A stretch of DNA of 64,000 nt, from positions 70,682,501-70,746,500 of the forward strand of contig JAZHRO010000003.1 in NCBI GenBank assembly GCA_037157565.1, in the 5' to 3' direction. The translations under genes and the position numbers were made by a program. The notes below the pieces were generated by a model. It was not told the DNA's origin and made no database searches. It saw only the letters and a list, made by a program, of their open reading frames with translations. Source of the DNA: Thalassia testudinum. Its lineage: Eukaryota; Streptophyta; Magnoliopsida; Alismatales; Hydrocharitaceae. Positions 11,493-22,127 of the stretch are shown here, one piece after another (positions within the stretch are counted from its first letter, which is position 1; every line of letters begins with the position of its first letter).

Positions 11493-12380
11493 ATGGTCAA
11501 TCAGGCCCCTCCAATCTTTTCTAACCCTCCCCAAGACCCAAATTCTTACGCTTTTGCAAATTCTGTCACTTTGAGGAGTGGTAAGAAGACTCAGGATCCA
11601 CAACCACACTATTCTGATCATTTGAATCCTGAAGAATCTGAGGAGAGAAAGGAGAATTCTAGAGGAGAAATCAAGGCTCAGGAACCTGATTCCAAAGATC
11701 TGACTCATGTTCCTTTTCCTGAAGCCTTAGCCAAAGCAAAGAAGAAGAAGTCTGTTGATAGCAATGAGGAGCTTCTGAATTTATTTAAGAATGTTGAGAT
11801 CAATATTCCGCTCCTTGATGCTATCAAGCACATATCGGCTTACGCAAAATTTTTAAAGGAATTATGTACACAAAAGCATAAGTCGAGAGAATCTATTCCG
11901 AGGAAGGTGGTACTCTCCGAGCAGGCTAGCTCTGTTATCCTGCACTACCTCCCTCAGAAAAAGAGAGATCCTGGTGCTCCTTTGATTTCTTGCGTTATCG
12001 GAGATTTCACATTTGATAGAGCAGTTTTGGATCTCGGTGCATCCATCAACCTAATTCCGACTTCTCTCTACGAGAAGTTTGGGTTAGGTGAACTTCGGCC
12101 AACTTCAGTAACGCTACAGTTAGCGGACAGTTCGGTCACAAACCCGAGAGGCGTTTTTGAAGATGTAATAGTTAAGGTCAAGGATTTCTATTTTCCTGTA
12201 GATTTCCTTATCCTTGACATGGATGTACCAAATAATCTGAGGAACACGCCCATTATTCTAGGGTGTCCGTTCCTGGCTACCGCAAAGGCAAACATTAATT
12301 GTGAAAGCGGTAGCATGGAAATCGCCTTTGGGGACCAACGAAGGAAATTGGATATTTTTAAGGCGATAAACAAATTTTAG
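11493..12380 (+). CDS. Protease region of Y
   Basis: An open segment of 295 codons inside a broken polyprotein. The first 130 residues are a charged linker with a KAKKKK stretch. The retropepsin domain follows, with the active-site motif LDLGASINLIP at about residues 182-192 and a second hallmark, IILGCPFLATAKANIN, near 255-270. DLGAS is the form usual in Athila and Tat elements. Such proteases cut Gag-Pol in the particle. A private stop ends it after KAINKF, where the same position in O reads through, so the downstream linker and RT are cut off. The annotated start is simply the first ATG after an upstream stop. Confidence 0.8.
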   Translation: MVNQAPPIFSNPPQDPNSYAFANSVTLRSGKKTQDPQPHYSDHLNPEESEERKENSRGEIKAQEPDSKDLTHVPFPEALAKAKKKKSVDSNEELLNLFKNVEINIPLLDAIKHISAYAKFLKELCTQKHKSRESIPRKVVLSEQASSVILHYLPQKKRDPGAPLISCVIGDFTFDRAVLDLGASINLIPTSLYEKFGLGELRPTSVTLQLADSSVTNPRGVFEDVIVKVKDFYFPVDFLILDMDVPNNLRNTPIILGCPFLATAKANINCESGSMEIAFGDQRRKLDIFKAINKF

Positions 12381-12803
12381 GATTGTGGATTTGTTGAGGA
12401 ACTCGATGAGGATAATGTTAATATTGAAACTTGTTTCACAGTTTCTTTATTTGAAAGTTCCTCTTTGGTTGATGAATTTGACCCGCAACCCTCTGACCTG
12501 ACATCTTCGGAAGAGGTTACTGATTTTGTTCACTCAAAACCTCTTCCTCTTGTTGAATCTTCAGCATCTACCCTACCATCAATCATTACCCCACCCCAGC
12601 TTAAATTGAAACCATTGCCTGAGAACTTAAAATATCAATTTTTAGGACCGCAGAATATGCTCCCTATGATTATTAGTGCTAAATTGACAAAGGAGCAAAA
12701 GATTAAATTGATTTAGGTCCTAAAGGATCATAAGGAGGCAATTGGTTGGACCATTCATGACCTTAGGGGGATTGAGCCATCTTATTGTAATCATAGAATA
12801 TTT
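12381..12803 (+). pseudogene. Protease-RT linker of Y, broken
   Basis: Acidic, Ser/Pro-rich linker, open from 12465 to 12716 (LKLKPLPENLKYQFLG, the block before Athila RT). A TAG at 12714 interrupts it; O has a sense codon there. The beginning of RT (IGWTIHDLRGIEPS) lies at 12735-12785. Confidence 0.7.
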
Positions 12804-13745
12804 TTGGAAGATGGATCCTGCCCTTCTCACCAGATGCAGAGGAGATTGAATCCAAAAATGCGAGAAGTGGTCAAAAAGGAAACCATCAAGTGGCTCGATG
12901 CAGGAATTATTTATCCAATCTCTGACAGTCCCTGGGTAAGTCCCGTTCAGATTGTTCCAAAGAAAGCCAGGATTACTGTTGTGACCAATGAGAGAGGTGA
13001 ATCTGTCACAACTCGTTCACCTTCCTCTTGGAGAGTTTGTATTGATTACAGCAAGCTGGACATAGCCACTAAAAAGGATCATTTTCCCCTGCCCTTCATT
13101 GATCAAATCTTGGAAAAATTAGCTGGGCAGAAGTACTTCTGTTTTCTTGATGGTTACTCAGGATATAATCAAGTTCCTATCTATCCCGAGGATCAGGAAA
13201 AAACTACTTTCACCTGTCCCTATGGAACCTTTGCTTTTCGTAGGATGCCTTTTGGGTTATGCAATATACCTGCGACTTTTCAAAGGTGTATGCTAGCCAT
13301 ATTTTCCAACATGGTGGGAGAGTTTATGGAAGTCTTCATGGAAGATTTCTCTATTTTCGGAGAATCATTTGACTCATGTTTGGCTAATTTGGAAATGATT
13401 CTTAAGCAATGTATCAAGACACGACTGGTCCTTAGCTGGGAAAAGAGTCATTTCATGACCCAAGAAGGCATCATTTTGGGACTTGTAATCTCTGAACGGG
13501 GAATTGAAGTGGACAAAACTAAGGTTGATGCTATCACTAAACTTCCTCATCCGACATCTGTTAAACAAATCAGATCATTTCTTTGCCATGTGGGATTTTA
13601 TCGAAGATTCATCAAGGATTTCTCGAAGGTTGCTCATCCTTTGAGCAATCTTCTTTCCAAAGAAACGCCGTTTGTTTTTGACGAATCATGCCGAAAGGCA
13701 TTTGATTTTCTGAAAATGGTAGTCACCTGTGCTCCAATTTTGTAA
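12804..13745 (+). pseudogene. Reverse transcriptase of Y, catalytic motif altered
   Basis: An open segment of 313 codons holding the RT core: a WVSPVQIVPKK block, WRVCIDYSKL, FCFLDGYSGYNQ, FAFRRMPFGLCN and the thumb region to FYRRFIKDFSKVAHPLSNL. The catalytic box reads VFMEDFSIF. The family form, seen in O at the same place, is MDD, so the first catalytic aspartate of the box is glutamate here. RT copies element RNA into DNA in the particle. It is flanked by private stops at 12714 and 13743. Loss of activity is expected from the D-to-E change but is not shown. Confidence 0.85.
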
Positions 13746-14099
13746 GCACCAATTTGGACAGCCCCAATTGAGATCATGATCGACGCTTCTGATTATGCGG
13801 TCGGGGTTGTCCTGGGTCAGAAAATTAATCGAAAGCCCTCTGTCATTTACTACGCTAGTAAAACTCTGGATGAAACCCAAAGGAATTACACTATTACTGA
13901 GAAGGAATTACTAGCTGTAGTATTTGCTTTGGAAAAATTCAGGGCTTATCTCTTGGGGTTTCATGTTATTGTTTATACCGACCACTCAGCCTTGAGACAT
14001 CTCTTGGCTAAAAAAGATGCTAAACCCTAGCTTATTCGTTGGATTCTTCTTCTTCAAGAATTTGATCTTGAAATCAAGGATAAAGCTGGGGTACAAAAT
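13746..14099 (+). pseudogene. RNase H of Y, interrupted by a UAG shared with O
   Basis: Open from 13776 to 14030 with [34 protein letters not shown] and YTDHSALRHLL, the core of retroelement RNase H that removes RNA from the RNA/DNA hybrid. The UAG after DAKP (cccTAGctt) is found in O at 24239-24245 as well; W reads CGA there. The frame resumes as [17 protein letters not shown] and VVADHLSRL, the usual end of the domain. Confidence 0.8.
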
Positions 14100-15478
14100 G
14101 TGGTAGCAGATCATTTGTCGAGACTCCTAGGTGATTCTTCTTGTCCGGAGATTCCGATTGCTGACACTTTTCCGGACGAAACCATTCTTACAGTTTTAGG
14201 TGTCCACACCCCATGGTTTGCTGATATTGTTAACTATTTGGCTGTTGGTCAAATCCCCCAGGATTGGACCAAGCAACAATGGGATAGACTCAAATCTGAG
14301 GCCAAATACTACTTTTGGGAGGACCCTGAACTGTATCGCATTGGCTCTGATCAGATTATTTGCCGATGCATACCGGAGAATGAATTTAACAGTATACTCG
14401 AGTTCTGCCATGCATCTGGGTGTGGTGGACATTTCTCCAGAAGAAAGACGGCTGCAAAAATCTTGCAATCTGGCTTCTATTGGCCGTCTTTATTCAAGGA
14501 TGCCCAGGACTTCTCAAAGTCATGTTCTCGATGTCAGTCACTCGGGAACATAACTAAGAGAGACATGATGCCCCTAAACCCTATTCTTCCTGTAGAAATT
14601 TTCGATGTTTGGGGCATCGATTTCATGGGACCCTTTATCCCTTCATTTGGACATCAGTACATTCTTGTTGCTGTTGATTATGTGTCCAAATGGATTGAGG
14701 CAATTCCCACCCGAACCAATGACCACAAGGTGGTCATCAATTTTTTCAAGAAAAATATCTTCAGTAGGTTCGGGATTCCGAGGGCTATCATCAGTGATGG
14801 TGGCACTCATTTTACTAATGCCCAATTCTGGAATTTATTGGCCAAATACGGGGTTAATCATCGAATTTCCACACCTTACCATCCCCAAACGAATGGACAA
14901 GCCAAGATCTCCAATCGAGAGATCAAGAACATTCTGAAAAAAATGGTTAGGCCTGATCGTAAGGATTGGACTCAAAAGCTTGAGGACGCTCTTTGGGCCT
15001 ATCGTACAGCGTATAAAATGCCCATTGGCATGTCTCCATTCCATTTGGTGTATGGAAAGGCGTGCCATCTTCCCGTAGAGATTGAACACAGGGCATTCTG
15101 GGCAATCAAACAATGTAATTTAGATCTGAATCTAGCTGGAAAGACCAGGAAACTCCAACTATCTGAGTTGGAGGAGCCTAGAAATGATGCTTATGAGAAT
15201 GCCAAGATCTACATGATCAATTGATTTCCCGCAAGAGCTTTGAGCCAAACCAGATGGTCTGGTTATTTGATTCTAAACTTAAGCTCTTTCCTGGTAAACT
15301 TAGATCTAAATGGAATGGCCCATTCATAATTGATCAGATTTTTCCTAATGGTGCCATTCAGATTTCTGACCCAAAGACGGGTAACACCTTTAAAGTCAAT
15401 GGTCAACGTTTAAAACCTATTGTTGACCGTAATCTTCCAGAACCCATCTCAGACTCTGTTGCTCTAGCCATTCTGTGA
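14100..15478 (+). pseudogene. Integrase of Y, catalytic glutamate replaced and C-terminus frameshifted
   Basis: Open from 14100 to 15224 (374 codons). It starts in the end of RNase H, then has an H2C2 zinc-binding domain ([25 protein letters not shown]) and the core with [11 protein letters not shown] and [14 protein letters not shown]. The third acidic residue of DD35E is missing: the motif reads [11 protein letters not shown], where W has [11 protein letters not shown]. Near 15210, about 22 bp present in O (25420-25441) are absent, which shifts the frame. The C-terminal domain (SKWNGPFIIDQIFPNGAIQI) is therefore in another frame, 15221-15478. Integrase joins the cDNA ends to the target; this copy should be inactive. 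Confidence 0.87.
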
Positions 15479-16831
15479 CTTCTTTGGCTGGACTTCGCCT
15501 AGCTGACGGTATTAAACTTAGCAATTGTACATATGACACAAGGCTGATACGAGCTTCATATCCAGGTGACATCTTTCATATTCTACCCTTTCTTTCATGT
15601 CTCTTTTTCAATGAGGACATTGCATCAGCTAGGCATGGGGGGGTGGATTCATTCTTGAATTATTTGGTCAACCTTGTGAAATCCATGTAAATTGTCTCTC
15701 TTCTTATTTAAAAATAAATAAATAAAAATTTAGGAAGGATTAGTTGGACATTAGGACTTTTCAATCCTAAGAAATTTTACATTAGTATCTGAACACAAAG
15801 ACCCCTCAGGTCTTTGGACTTAATTAGCCTGTGTATCCACTAAAATGTGAATTTGTTTTTGAGTCCTCGCCATCTTAATTCTATTATAATTGGAATAAAT
15901 AAGTTTGGGTGACAAGTACACGACTTATCAACCTGCTCTCTGATTTGAGGGAATTTTGAGTTTTAAGCATCTACACACTTTCTTTGCGCTGACTCGTTGT
16001 TCGGTGATTCTAACGGAAATTAGGTAGCCAATGAACCTTCTAGGGTGATATGGCTAGCAAGTTATCGTGGGTAACAACCCATAGGTAGGTTGTCCAGAGC
16101 CCAGTCACTGGACCTTTCTTAGTTTGCTGCCTTTACGTAAATCTTAGAATAGGGAAGCCACCTACTTTTAAAGAAAAAAAAAGGAGAAAAGAACAAAAAG
16201 AAATAAGCCACACTTCGCCGCACGAGTATGGCTAGCAAGTTGTCGGTGGTAACAGCTCATCGACCGGTTGTCCAGAACCCAGCTCAGAAAATGCACTAAG
16301 AATTCCCAAAACACTTAGGAAGAAGCAGAGAAGTAGAATAAACCGGGGAGATATACACTGGATTCACCCTTGTGTTGACCACGTAAAAAAATAAAAGTAG
16401 GGAGAAAGCTACCAATTGTAATGATACACTTTTAGGTAGAATTCTGCTTAGGTCACCGAGAGGCATAGAAATCCGAAGTTCGTTTTAATTGCCGGTCAAC
16501 GAGTCTATCACAATCACAGTAAGATGCTTAAACCTTAGGGTTCTCATCAAATTTTGGGTGAGTTGAATGGCCGTAGAAAGTCACTCTTAAACCCAAAAAT
16601 TTGAAAATCAAAAAAATTAGAAAAGAGAAAAAAAGAGAAAAAGAAATTTTTCTCTTAATAAGGCAAGGGCTTGAAGCGGTCTGCATTTTGGCTGATACCC
16701 AGGCACTGTTGTGTCTTTGAAGGTTCAGTTCCTAAGTAGACAATTTCTTAATTATTGAAAAATAACTCAAGTTCAAATAATCTAACCTAATTCTTCTATA
16801 AATAGCATATAGTTTTTGCTAGGGACTAGCA
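15479..16831 (+). other. 3' noncoding region of Y with two imperfect repeats
   Basis: About 1.35 kb between integrase and PPT without a credible ORF. A roughly 55-bp unit beginning atggctagcaagtt and ending gttgtccagarcccag occurs at about 16049-16104 and 16228-16282. A-rich stretches follow. The same unit pair is in O at 31351-31406 and 31571-31626. Confidence 0.65.
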
Positions 16832-16850
16832 AAAGATAGGCATGGGGGTA
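16832..16850 (+). other. Polypurine tract of Y
   Basis: The sequence aaagataggcatgggggta lies directly before the 3' LTR. Related forms precede the LTRs of O (32162-32180), W and Z (the latter two on the minus strand). It primes plus-strand synthesis. Confidence 0.8.
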
Positions 16851-17366
16851 TGATGTAAACACATTTACACTACTTAAAATGTCTATTTATGCATGTTCTT
16901 AAGCATAGGATTGCATTTCATGATTTAAATATTGCATTACATACATCATCTTGCATTTAGAATAGTTTGAATAAAATGGAGGTTAATTGTCTCCTTTTAT
17001 GTGCTTGGACAGGGAAAATATTTTATTACGGCCTCAGATCAAAGATCCAACCGTATGGAAGTGATCAGGGCGACGATTGGAGTTCAACGACTCCAAGATC
17101 GCCCTAATCAGGCATCCGTAGCATCAGATAAGTGATCCGGGAACCCTAGACGATCAAGGGCCAGGATGGTGTATATCCGCACTTCAGATGATAAATCCAA
17201 CCGCACGGATGAATTCAGATCGACGATCACAGCCCAACGACACAAAAATCAAGTCAATCCGACATTCGTGGCACCATCTACAACTTCCAGAAGATGGACG
17301 GCCAAGATGGCGCCATCTCAGCCGCCCAAACGGCCGCTTGTATATTGTGAAGGCCCCCTCCCAATC
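16851..17366 (+). repeat. 3' LTR of Y, left part
   Basis: Starts tgatgtaaac like the 5' LTR and matches it up to the palindromic insertion. The last five bases, caatc (17362-17366), are the target duplication of that insertion. Confidence 0.9.
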
Positions 17367-17773
17367 TGTAACGACCCGGTTCCCGAGTCCCTACGAGACA
17401 CGAGAACCGGACCGACTCGACTAATCCCAAGACCCAGTCGTCCAACGAGGAAGTAACCAAAAGACAGTAAAATAAACCACATTCAACATGAATATAACTA
17501 ACAGTAAGAAAGTACAGCAGTAAGGAAAGAAACTACTACAATAGGTACCACCACAACAGTTAAACAATATTTATCATATAACAAAAACTGCAGGTAAAGA
17601 AGGTACAGCGGAAACAAAACGAAAAGCGTCAAAACAGACGGCACCTATCGAAACTTCTAAGAGCTCATGTCAAGAGATATGTTGTGGTGGCTACTCTAGC
17701 TATAAACATGTGAATTGGTTATTTTCCAGTCAGTTGATTCACTTCTCGGGACGACCTTGCTCTGATACCATCT
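17367..17773 (-). repeat. Extra LTR end, leader and PBS outside the left arm
   Basis: On the minus strand, the LTR end at 17774 is followed by a 3-bp spacer, the PBS (TGGTATCAGAGCAAGG, about 17755-17770), roughly 125 bp of leader, and then an LTR end segment that finishes at 17367. The LTR segment matches the one at 17774-18030 from 'tttccgctgtacc' to 'cgttaca'. Confidence 0.8.
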
Positions 17774-18028
17774 TGTAACGACCCGATTCCCGAGTCCCTA
17801 CGAGACACGAGAACCGGACCGACTCGACTAATCCCAAGACCCAGTCCTCCAACGAGGAAGTAACCAAAAGACAGTAAAATAAACCACATTCAGCATGAAT
17901 ATAACTAACAGTAAGAAAGTACAGCAGTAAGGAAAGAAAACTACTACAGTAGGTACCACCACAACAGTAAAACAACATTTATCATATAACAAAAACTGCA
18001 GGTAAAGAAGGTACAGCGGAAACAAAAT

Positions 18029-18982
18029 CTACTCACTAGAACAGAAACAAAAGGGGTACAAAGCTGTGGTAACTCTACTGGACCCTACTCGGCCCAGCGT
18101 ATATCTGTTCTTGATGGTGACCCTATTCAGCTGTCGGTAGTCCACACAAAGGCGTAGGGTCCCATCCTTCTTCTTCACAAACAGTACCGGGGATCCCCAG
18201 GGAGACGCACTGGGCCTCACGAAACCCTTCTCCAAAAGGTCCTGCAACTGAGACTTGAGCTCTCGTAGCTCAAGCGGTGCCATCCTGTATGGCGCGGTGG
18301 AGATGGGGCTGGTCCCTAGTACTAGTGGGATCTCAAACTCGATCTCACGCTCGGGCGGTAGTCCTGGTAACTCGTCTGGAAACACGTCGGGGTACTCTCT
18401 GACCACCGGGATGCTCTGGAAGTCTGCCACGGGGATGTGCTCTGCCACCACACAAGCTAGGAAGCCCTCACACCCCTGGCTCAAAAGTCTCGCCGCCCGA
18501 AGTGCCGAAATACACCTGAAACCTCCGTCCACTGGCTGCCCGTGAAACTCGAAGGAAGGCAACTCCGGAATGGAGAAGACAATCTTCCTCTCAAAACAGT
18601 CTACCAAGGCGTGGTAAGCGGACAGCCAATCCATCCTCAGAATCACTCCAAAGTCCTCCATCTGTATCATAATCAGGTCAGCTGGCAGGCTGTGTCCCCC
18701 GATGCTGACCCCGCAACCCGCGTACACCTCCTCAGCTACAAACAGCTGACCACTCGGACCTCTGATTACGAACGGATTCTCTAACAGTGTATAATCCTGG
18801 TCCAAACTAACTGCGAAACTTGCTGCGACAAACCAGTGCGTAGCGCCGGAATCGAAAAGCGTGTAAACAAGTCTGCCAGAAACTGAAACCGTACCTGCTA
18901 CCACGGATCCTGATGCCCTGGCGTCCCTGTGTGTTAAGGCGTTGATACGCCCCTCAGCTCTAGGTGCGGACGGAGCAGCCAC
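18029..18982 (-). CDS. Truncated Gypsy protease-RT ORF, left arm
   Basis: A 317-codon open frame. The protease active site is [11 protein letters not shown] at about residues 43-53, followed by the conserved [17 protein letters not shown] block. The RT start reads [41 protein letters not shown] and [18 protein letters not shown]. Then the frame passes straight into LTR sequence and stops, so the RT palm including YxDD, RNase H and integrase are missing. The methionine is probably internal to a gag-pol frame, since upstream sequence encodes zinc-knuckle Gag. The copy in the other arm has a frameshift that this one lacks. Confidence 0.75.
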   Translation of the reverse strand: MAAPSAPRAEGRINALTHRDARASGSVVAGTVSVSGRLVYTLFDSGATHWFVAASFAVSLDQDYTLLENPFVIRGPSGQLFVAEEVYAGCGVSIGGHSLPADLIMIQMEDFGVILRMDWLSAYHALVDCFERKIVFSIPELPSFEFHGQPVDGGFRCISALRAARLLSQGCEGFLACVVAEHIPVADFQSIPVVREYPDVFPDELPGLPPEREIEFEIPLVLGTSPISTAPYRMAPLELRELKSQLQDLLEKGFVRPSASPWGSPVLFVKKKDGTLRLCVDYRQLNRVTIKNRYTLGRVGSSRVTTALYPFCFCSSE

Positions 18983-19042
18983 ACTCTGCGCCGGACGGGC
19001 AGGTGCTGGCCGGTACCCTCCTCGCGACTGCTGTCCTCCTCC

Positions 19043-19306
19043 TCATGCCTGGGGACCGCGGCCTCCTGCGCGCCCTCCAATGCTCTGCGCGGGAAGTATC
19101 TGCTGACCTCCTGCCCTAGATGGGCAGTCCCTCCTGACGTGGCCCGGCTGGCCACACTGGTAGCAGAGGGGAACCTGACTCCAGCCCTCAGTGAGTCCCT
19201 GCTGTCGGCTAGGCGGGGGTCCGGTGCTAGCGACTGGCCCCTGTCGAGGGCCCCCAAAGGCCAGTGATGGCCCTGCACAACGTGACGGCTCTCCTGCGGA
19301 CGCCAC
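19043..19306 (-). pseudogene. Gag C-terminus with CCHC knuckle, left arm
   Basis: Encodes CYQCGQPGHVRRDC, a nucleocapsid CCHC zinc knuckle that binds element RNA, between Pro/Gly-rich stretches. It leads in another frame into the protease ORF and is cut by the palindrome centre. Confidence 0.7.
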
Positions 19307-19720
19307 GTGTCTCCGTTTTCGAGGGTGGTAGAGGTAGCTATGACTTACGAGGAGACCAACCCGTCCGCGCGAGAGACCGACGGCGGGCGGAAAAGGCCCT
19401 TTCAGCCAGACTTCTCACAGGGCCGGCGAGAACGGAGACACGTGGCGTCCGCAGGAGAGCCATCACGTTGTGCAGGGCCATCAGTGGCCTTTGGGGGCCC
19501 TCGACAGGGGCCAGTCGCCAGCACCGGACCCCCGCCTAGCCGACTTCAGGGACTCACTGAGGGCGGGAGTCAGGTTCCCCTCTGCTACCAGTGTGGCCAG
19601 CCGGGCCACGTCAGGAGGGACTGCCCATCTAGGGCAGGAGGTCAGCAGATACTTCCCGCGCAGAGCACTGGAGGGCGCGCAGGAGGCCGCGGTCCCCAGG
19701 CACGAGGAGGAGGACAGTAG
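19307..19720 (+). pseudogene. Gag C-terminus with CCHC knuckle, spacer and right arm
   Basis: A 137-codon open frame starting near the left edge of the spacer. It holds EVAMTYEETNPSARETDGGRK and then CYQCGQPGHVRRDC. The spacer thus supplies 113 bp of gag present only once, which shows that the two arms are copies of one element joined inside gag. Confidence 0.72.
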
Positions 19721-20973
19721 TCGCGAGGAGGGTACCGGCCAGCACCTGCCCGTCCGGCGCAGAGTGTGGCTGCTTCGTCCGCACCTAGAGCTGAGGGGCG
19801 TATCAACGCCTTAACACACAGGGACGCCAGAGCATCGGGATCCGTGGTAGCAGGTATGGTTTCAGTTTCTGGCAGACTTGTTTACACGCTTTTCGATTCC
19901 GGCGCTATGCACTCGTTTGTCGTAGCCAGTTTCGCAGTTAGTTTGGACCAGGATTATATACTGTTAGAGAATCCGTTCGTAATCAGAGGTCCGAGTGGTC
20001 AGCTGTTTGTAGCTGAGGAGGTGTACGCGGGTTGCGGGGTCAGCATCGGGGGACACAGCCTGCCAGCTGACCTGATTATGATACAGATGGAGGACTTTGG
20101 AGTGATTCTGGGGATGGATTGGCTGTCCGCTTACCACGCCTTGGTAGACTGTTTTGAGAGGAAGATTGTCTTCTCCATTCCAGAGTTGCCTTCCTTCGAG
20201 TTTCACGGGCAGCCAGTGGACGGAGGTTTCAGGTGCATTTCGGCACTTCGGGCGGCGAGACTTTTGAGCCAGGGGTGTGAGGGCTTCCTAGCTTGTGTGG
20301 TGGCAGAGCACAGCCCCGTGCCAGACTTCCAGAGCATCCCGGTGGTCAGAGAGTACCCCGACGTGTTTCCAGACGAGTTACCAGGACTACCGCCCGAGCG
20401 TGAGATCGAGTTTGAGATCTCACTAGTACAGGGACCAGCCCCATCTCCACCGCGCCATACAAGATGGCACCGCTTGAGCTACGAGAGCTCAAGTCTCAGT
20501 TACAGGACCTTTTGGAGAAGGGTTTCATGAGGCCCAGTGCGTCTCCCTGGGGAGCCCCGGTACTGTTTGTGAAGAAGAAGGATGGGACCCTACGCCTTTG
20601 TGTGGACTACCGACAGCTGAATAGGGTCACCATCAAGAACAGATATACGCTGGGCCGAGTAGGGTCCAGTAGAGTTACCACAGCTTTGTACCCCTTTTGT
20701 TTCTGTTCTAGTGAGTAGATTTTGTTTCCGCTGTACCTTCTTTACCTGCAGTTTTTGTTATATGATAAATGTTGTTTTACTGTTGTGGTGGTACCTACTG
20801 TAGTAGTTTTCTTTCCTTACTGCTGTACTTTCTTACTGTTAGTTATATTCATGCTGAATGTGGTTTATTTTACTGTCTTTTGGTTACTTCCTCGTTGGAC
20901 GACTGGGTCTTGGGATTAGTCGAGTCGGTCCCGTTCTCGTGTCTCGTAGGGACTCGGGAATCGGGTCGTTACA
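19431..20973 (+). repeat. Right arm of the palindrome
   Basis: Mirror copy of 17774-19317. It ends at the LTR terminus cgggtcgttaca directly before the caatc duplication. Confidence 0.9.
19766..20718 (+). pseudogene. Truncated Gypsy protease-RT, right arm, frameshifted
   Basis: Same content as the ORF on the left arm, with several substitutions (for example LFDSGAMHSFV). A 1-base change near 20435 separates the protease part (to 20530) from the RT start (20464-20718). Ends in LTR sequence at the same point as the left arm, so the pol deletion is older than the duplication. Confidence 0.75.
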
Positions 20974-22127
20974 CAATCGCTCTCCGCCGTCAGATGGAGA
21001 TCCAACGGCTGTGGTCGCTCGCGCTTAAAAGCGTCCGCGCAACCATTTCGTCCGCGTAGCGCAGCGGCGATGCAGCCGCGGGTGAAGCAGAGGTCGCGGG
21101 TTCAAGTCACGGTGAGGGGGTGGAAGGCACGGGCGAGTGGACGCGGATGAGCATCAAATGAAGATCCAACGGCTGCACGCGCCCAACAGCATCGACACGC
21201 GATTGGATGCACAATCGAACGTGCAATCAGACATGCGGGGGGCACGCGACGCAGCGGGCGCGGATGCGATTTAAGCCGTCCGATCTCGCGATTGGACGGC
21301 TGAGACTTTGCGGACGTGCGTAGGCATTACGCGCGCGGGCAGCCAAACGGGCATGCGTGGGGCGGAGGCTACGCCCACGTTGGGGGCTTTAGCAACGATT
21401 TTATCCGTCACTAAAGACCCCTCATTTATTGGTTTGAAGATGTAATGTCCATTTTGCCCCCAGTCCTTGCAACTATAAAAGGAGACCCCCTCCATACGAA
21501 ATTTTCATCCCTTCTTTCTCCTCTCTACCCCTCCAAAGAAGCTTGTCCCACACCCGGGATGCTTCTTGGGAGATAAAGTCCAATTTTCGTTCCCCTGAGG
21601 AAGTGGATCCCGCGACGACGATGGCGTGCTGCTCCATTCCCGTTGTTCTGCTTCGTCCTCCTTCGTCCTGCTTCGTTCTCCTTCATCCAGGCGTCATCCC
21701 GTCTGGCTCGTCCTCCAAGCAATCGTCGAGGAGGATAACTTCTCTCTCCCAATCTTATGTATAGCTTTTCTAGTGTAGAATTTTCTGCTTTATAGTGTAA
21801 TTGATTTTTCGCATTCTAGTGTAATTTTTATAAACTATTGAAATATTGAATGCATGTTCGCTTTCTCTCTCTGTCTCTCTTTCTCTCTCTCTCTGTCTCT
21901 CTTAGATTGATAGCTCCATTGTAATTATATCGCCTTGCTTAACAAAAATCCTAAAAAAATATAATTGCGAATATAGATCAACGTAGCCTCCCTGTGTTCG
22001 ACCCGGAATTATTTTCGGTATAAATTTTATTTGTTGAACACGAATTCTTCGCTTTTTGAACTACAACGACAGGTTTTCCAAAACCAATCTCGTAAGCGTA
22101 GCGATTTGCGAAAAATACCGTTCAACA
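20974..22127 (+). repeat. 3' LTR of Y, right part
   Basis: Resumes with the duplicated caatc and continues as in the 5' LTR: inverted repeat at 21384-21420, TATA box at 21474, CT microsatellite near 21860-21905, end ttcaaca at 22127. Confidence 0.9.

Larger units (their letters stand above)
17774..19317 (-). repeat. Left arm of the palindrome
   Basis: Reverse complement of 19431-20973 at near identity over about 1.54 kb. Read on the minus strand it holds gag C-terminus, protease, RT start and LTR end. Confidence 0.9.
17367..20973. mobile_element. Palindromic Tekay/Del-type Gypsy derivative inserted in the Y LTR
   Basis: The element is bounded by TGTAACGACC and its reverse complement, with target duplication caatc on both sides (17362-17366, 20974-20978). 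It is mostly one inverted repeat: arms 17774-19317 and 19431-20973 around a 113-bp spacer. Each arm runs outward through gag, protease, the start of RT and the end of an LTR. The left side has an additional LTR end, PBS and leader (17367-17773). The rest of pol is absent. Both outer ends are the same LTR terminus, the one that precedes the PBS (U5). Family placement rests on CCHC Gag, protease and RT motifs and a tRNA-iMet type PBS. Confidence 0.88.
6961..22127 (+). mobile_element. Athila-type Gypsy element 'Y' inserted into O
   Basis: LTRs at 6961-8608 and 16851-22127 flank a complete set of Athila regions: PBS, leader, gag, protease, RT, RNase H, integrase, 3' noncoding region and PPT. The flanks are gcagg (6956-6960) and gcaag (22128-22132), a 5-bp duplication with one change. 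Across the insertion, the gag of O joins its protease exactly as in the uninterrupted Y sequence near 11930. Without the palindromic insertion in its 3' LTR it is about 11.6 kb. It is younger than O by nesting, but the LTRs already differ at several sites and the coding region is broken. Confidence 0.92.

Noticed and set aside
18029..18982. Endogenous pararetrovirus (caulimovirid) fragment
   Set aside because: No movement protein or coat protein is seen; PBS, LTR ends and target duplication indicate a Gypsy retrotransposon.
17367..20973. DNA transposon with long terminal inverted repeats (foldback or MULE)
   Set aside because: The arms encode Gag, protease and RT and end in LTR/PBS sequence, and the duplication is 5 bp. 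A rearranged LTR element explains it better.
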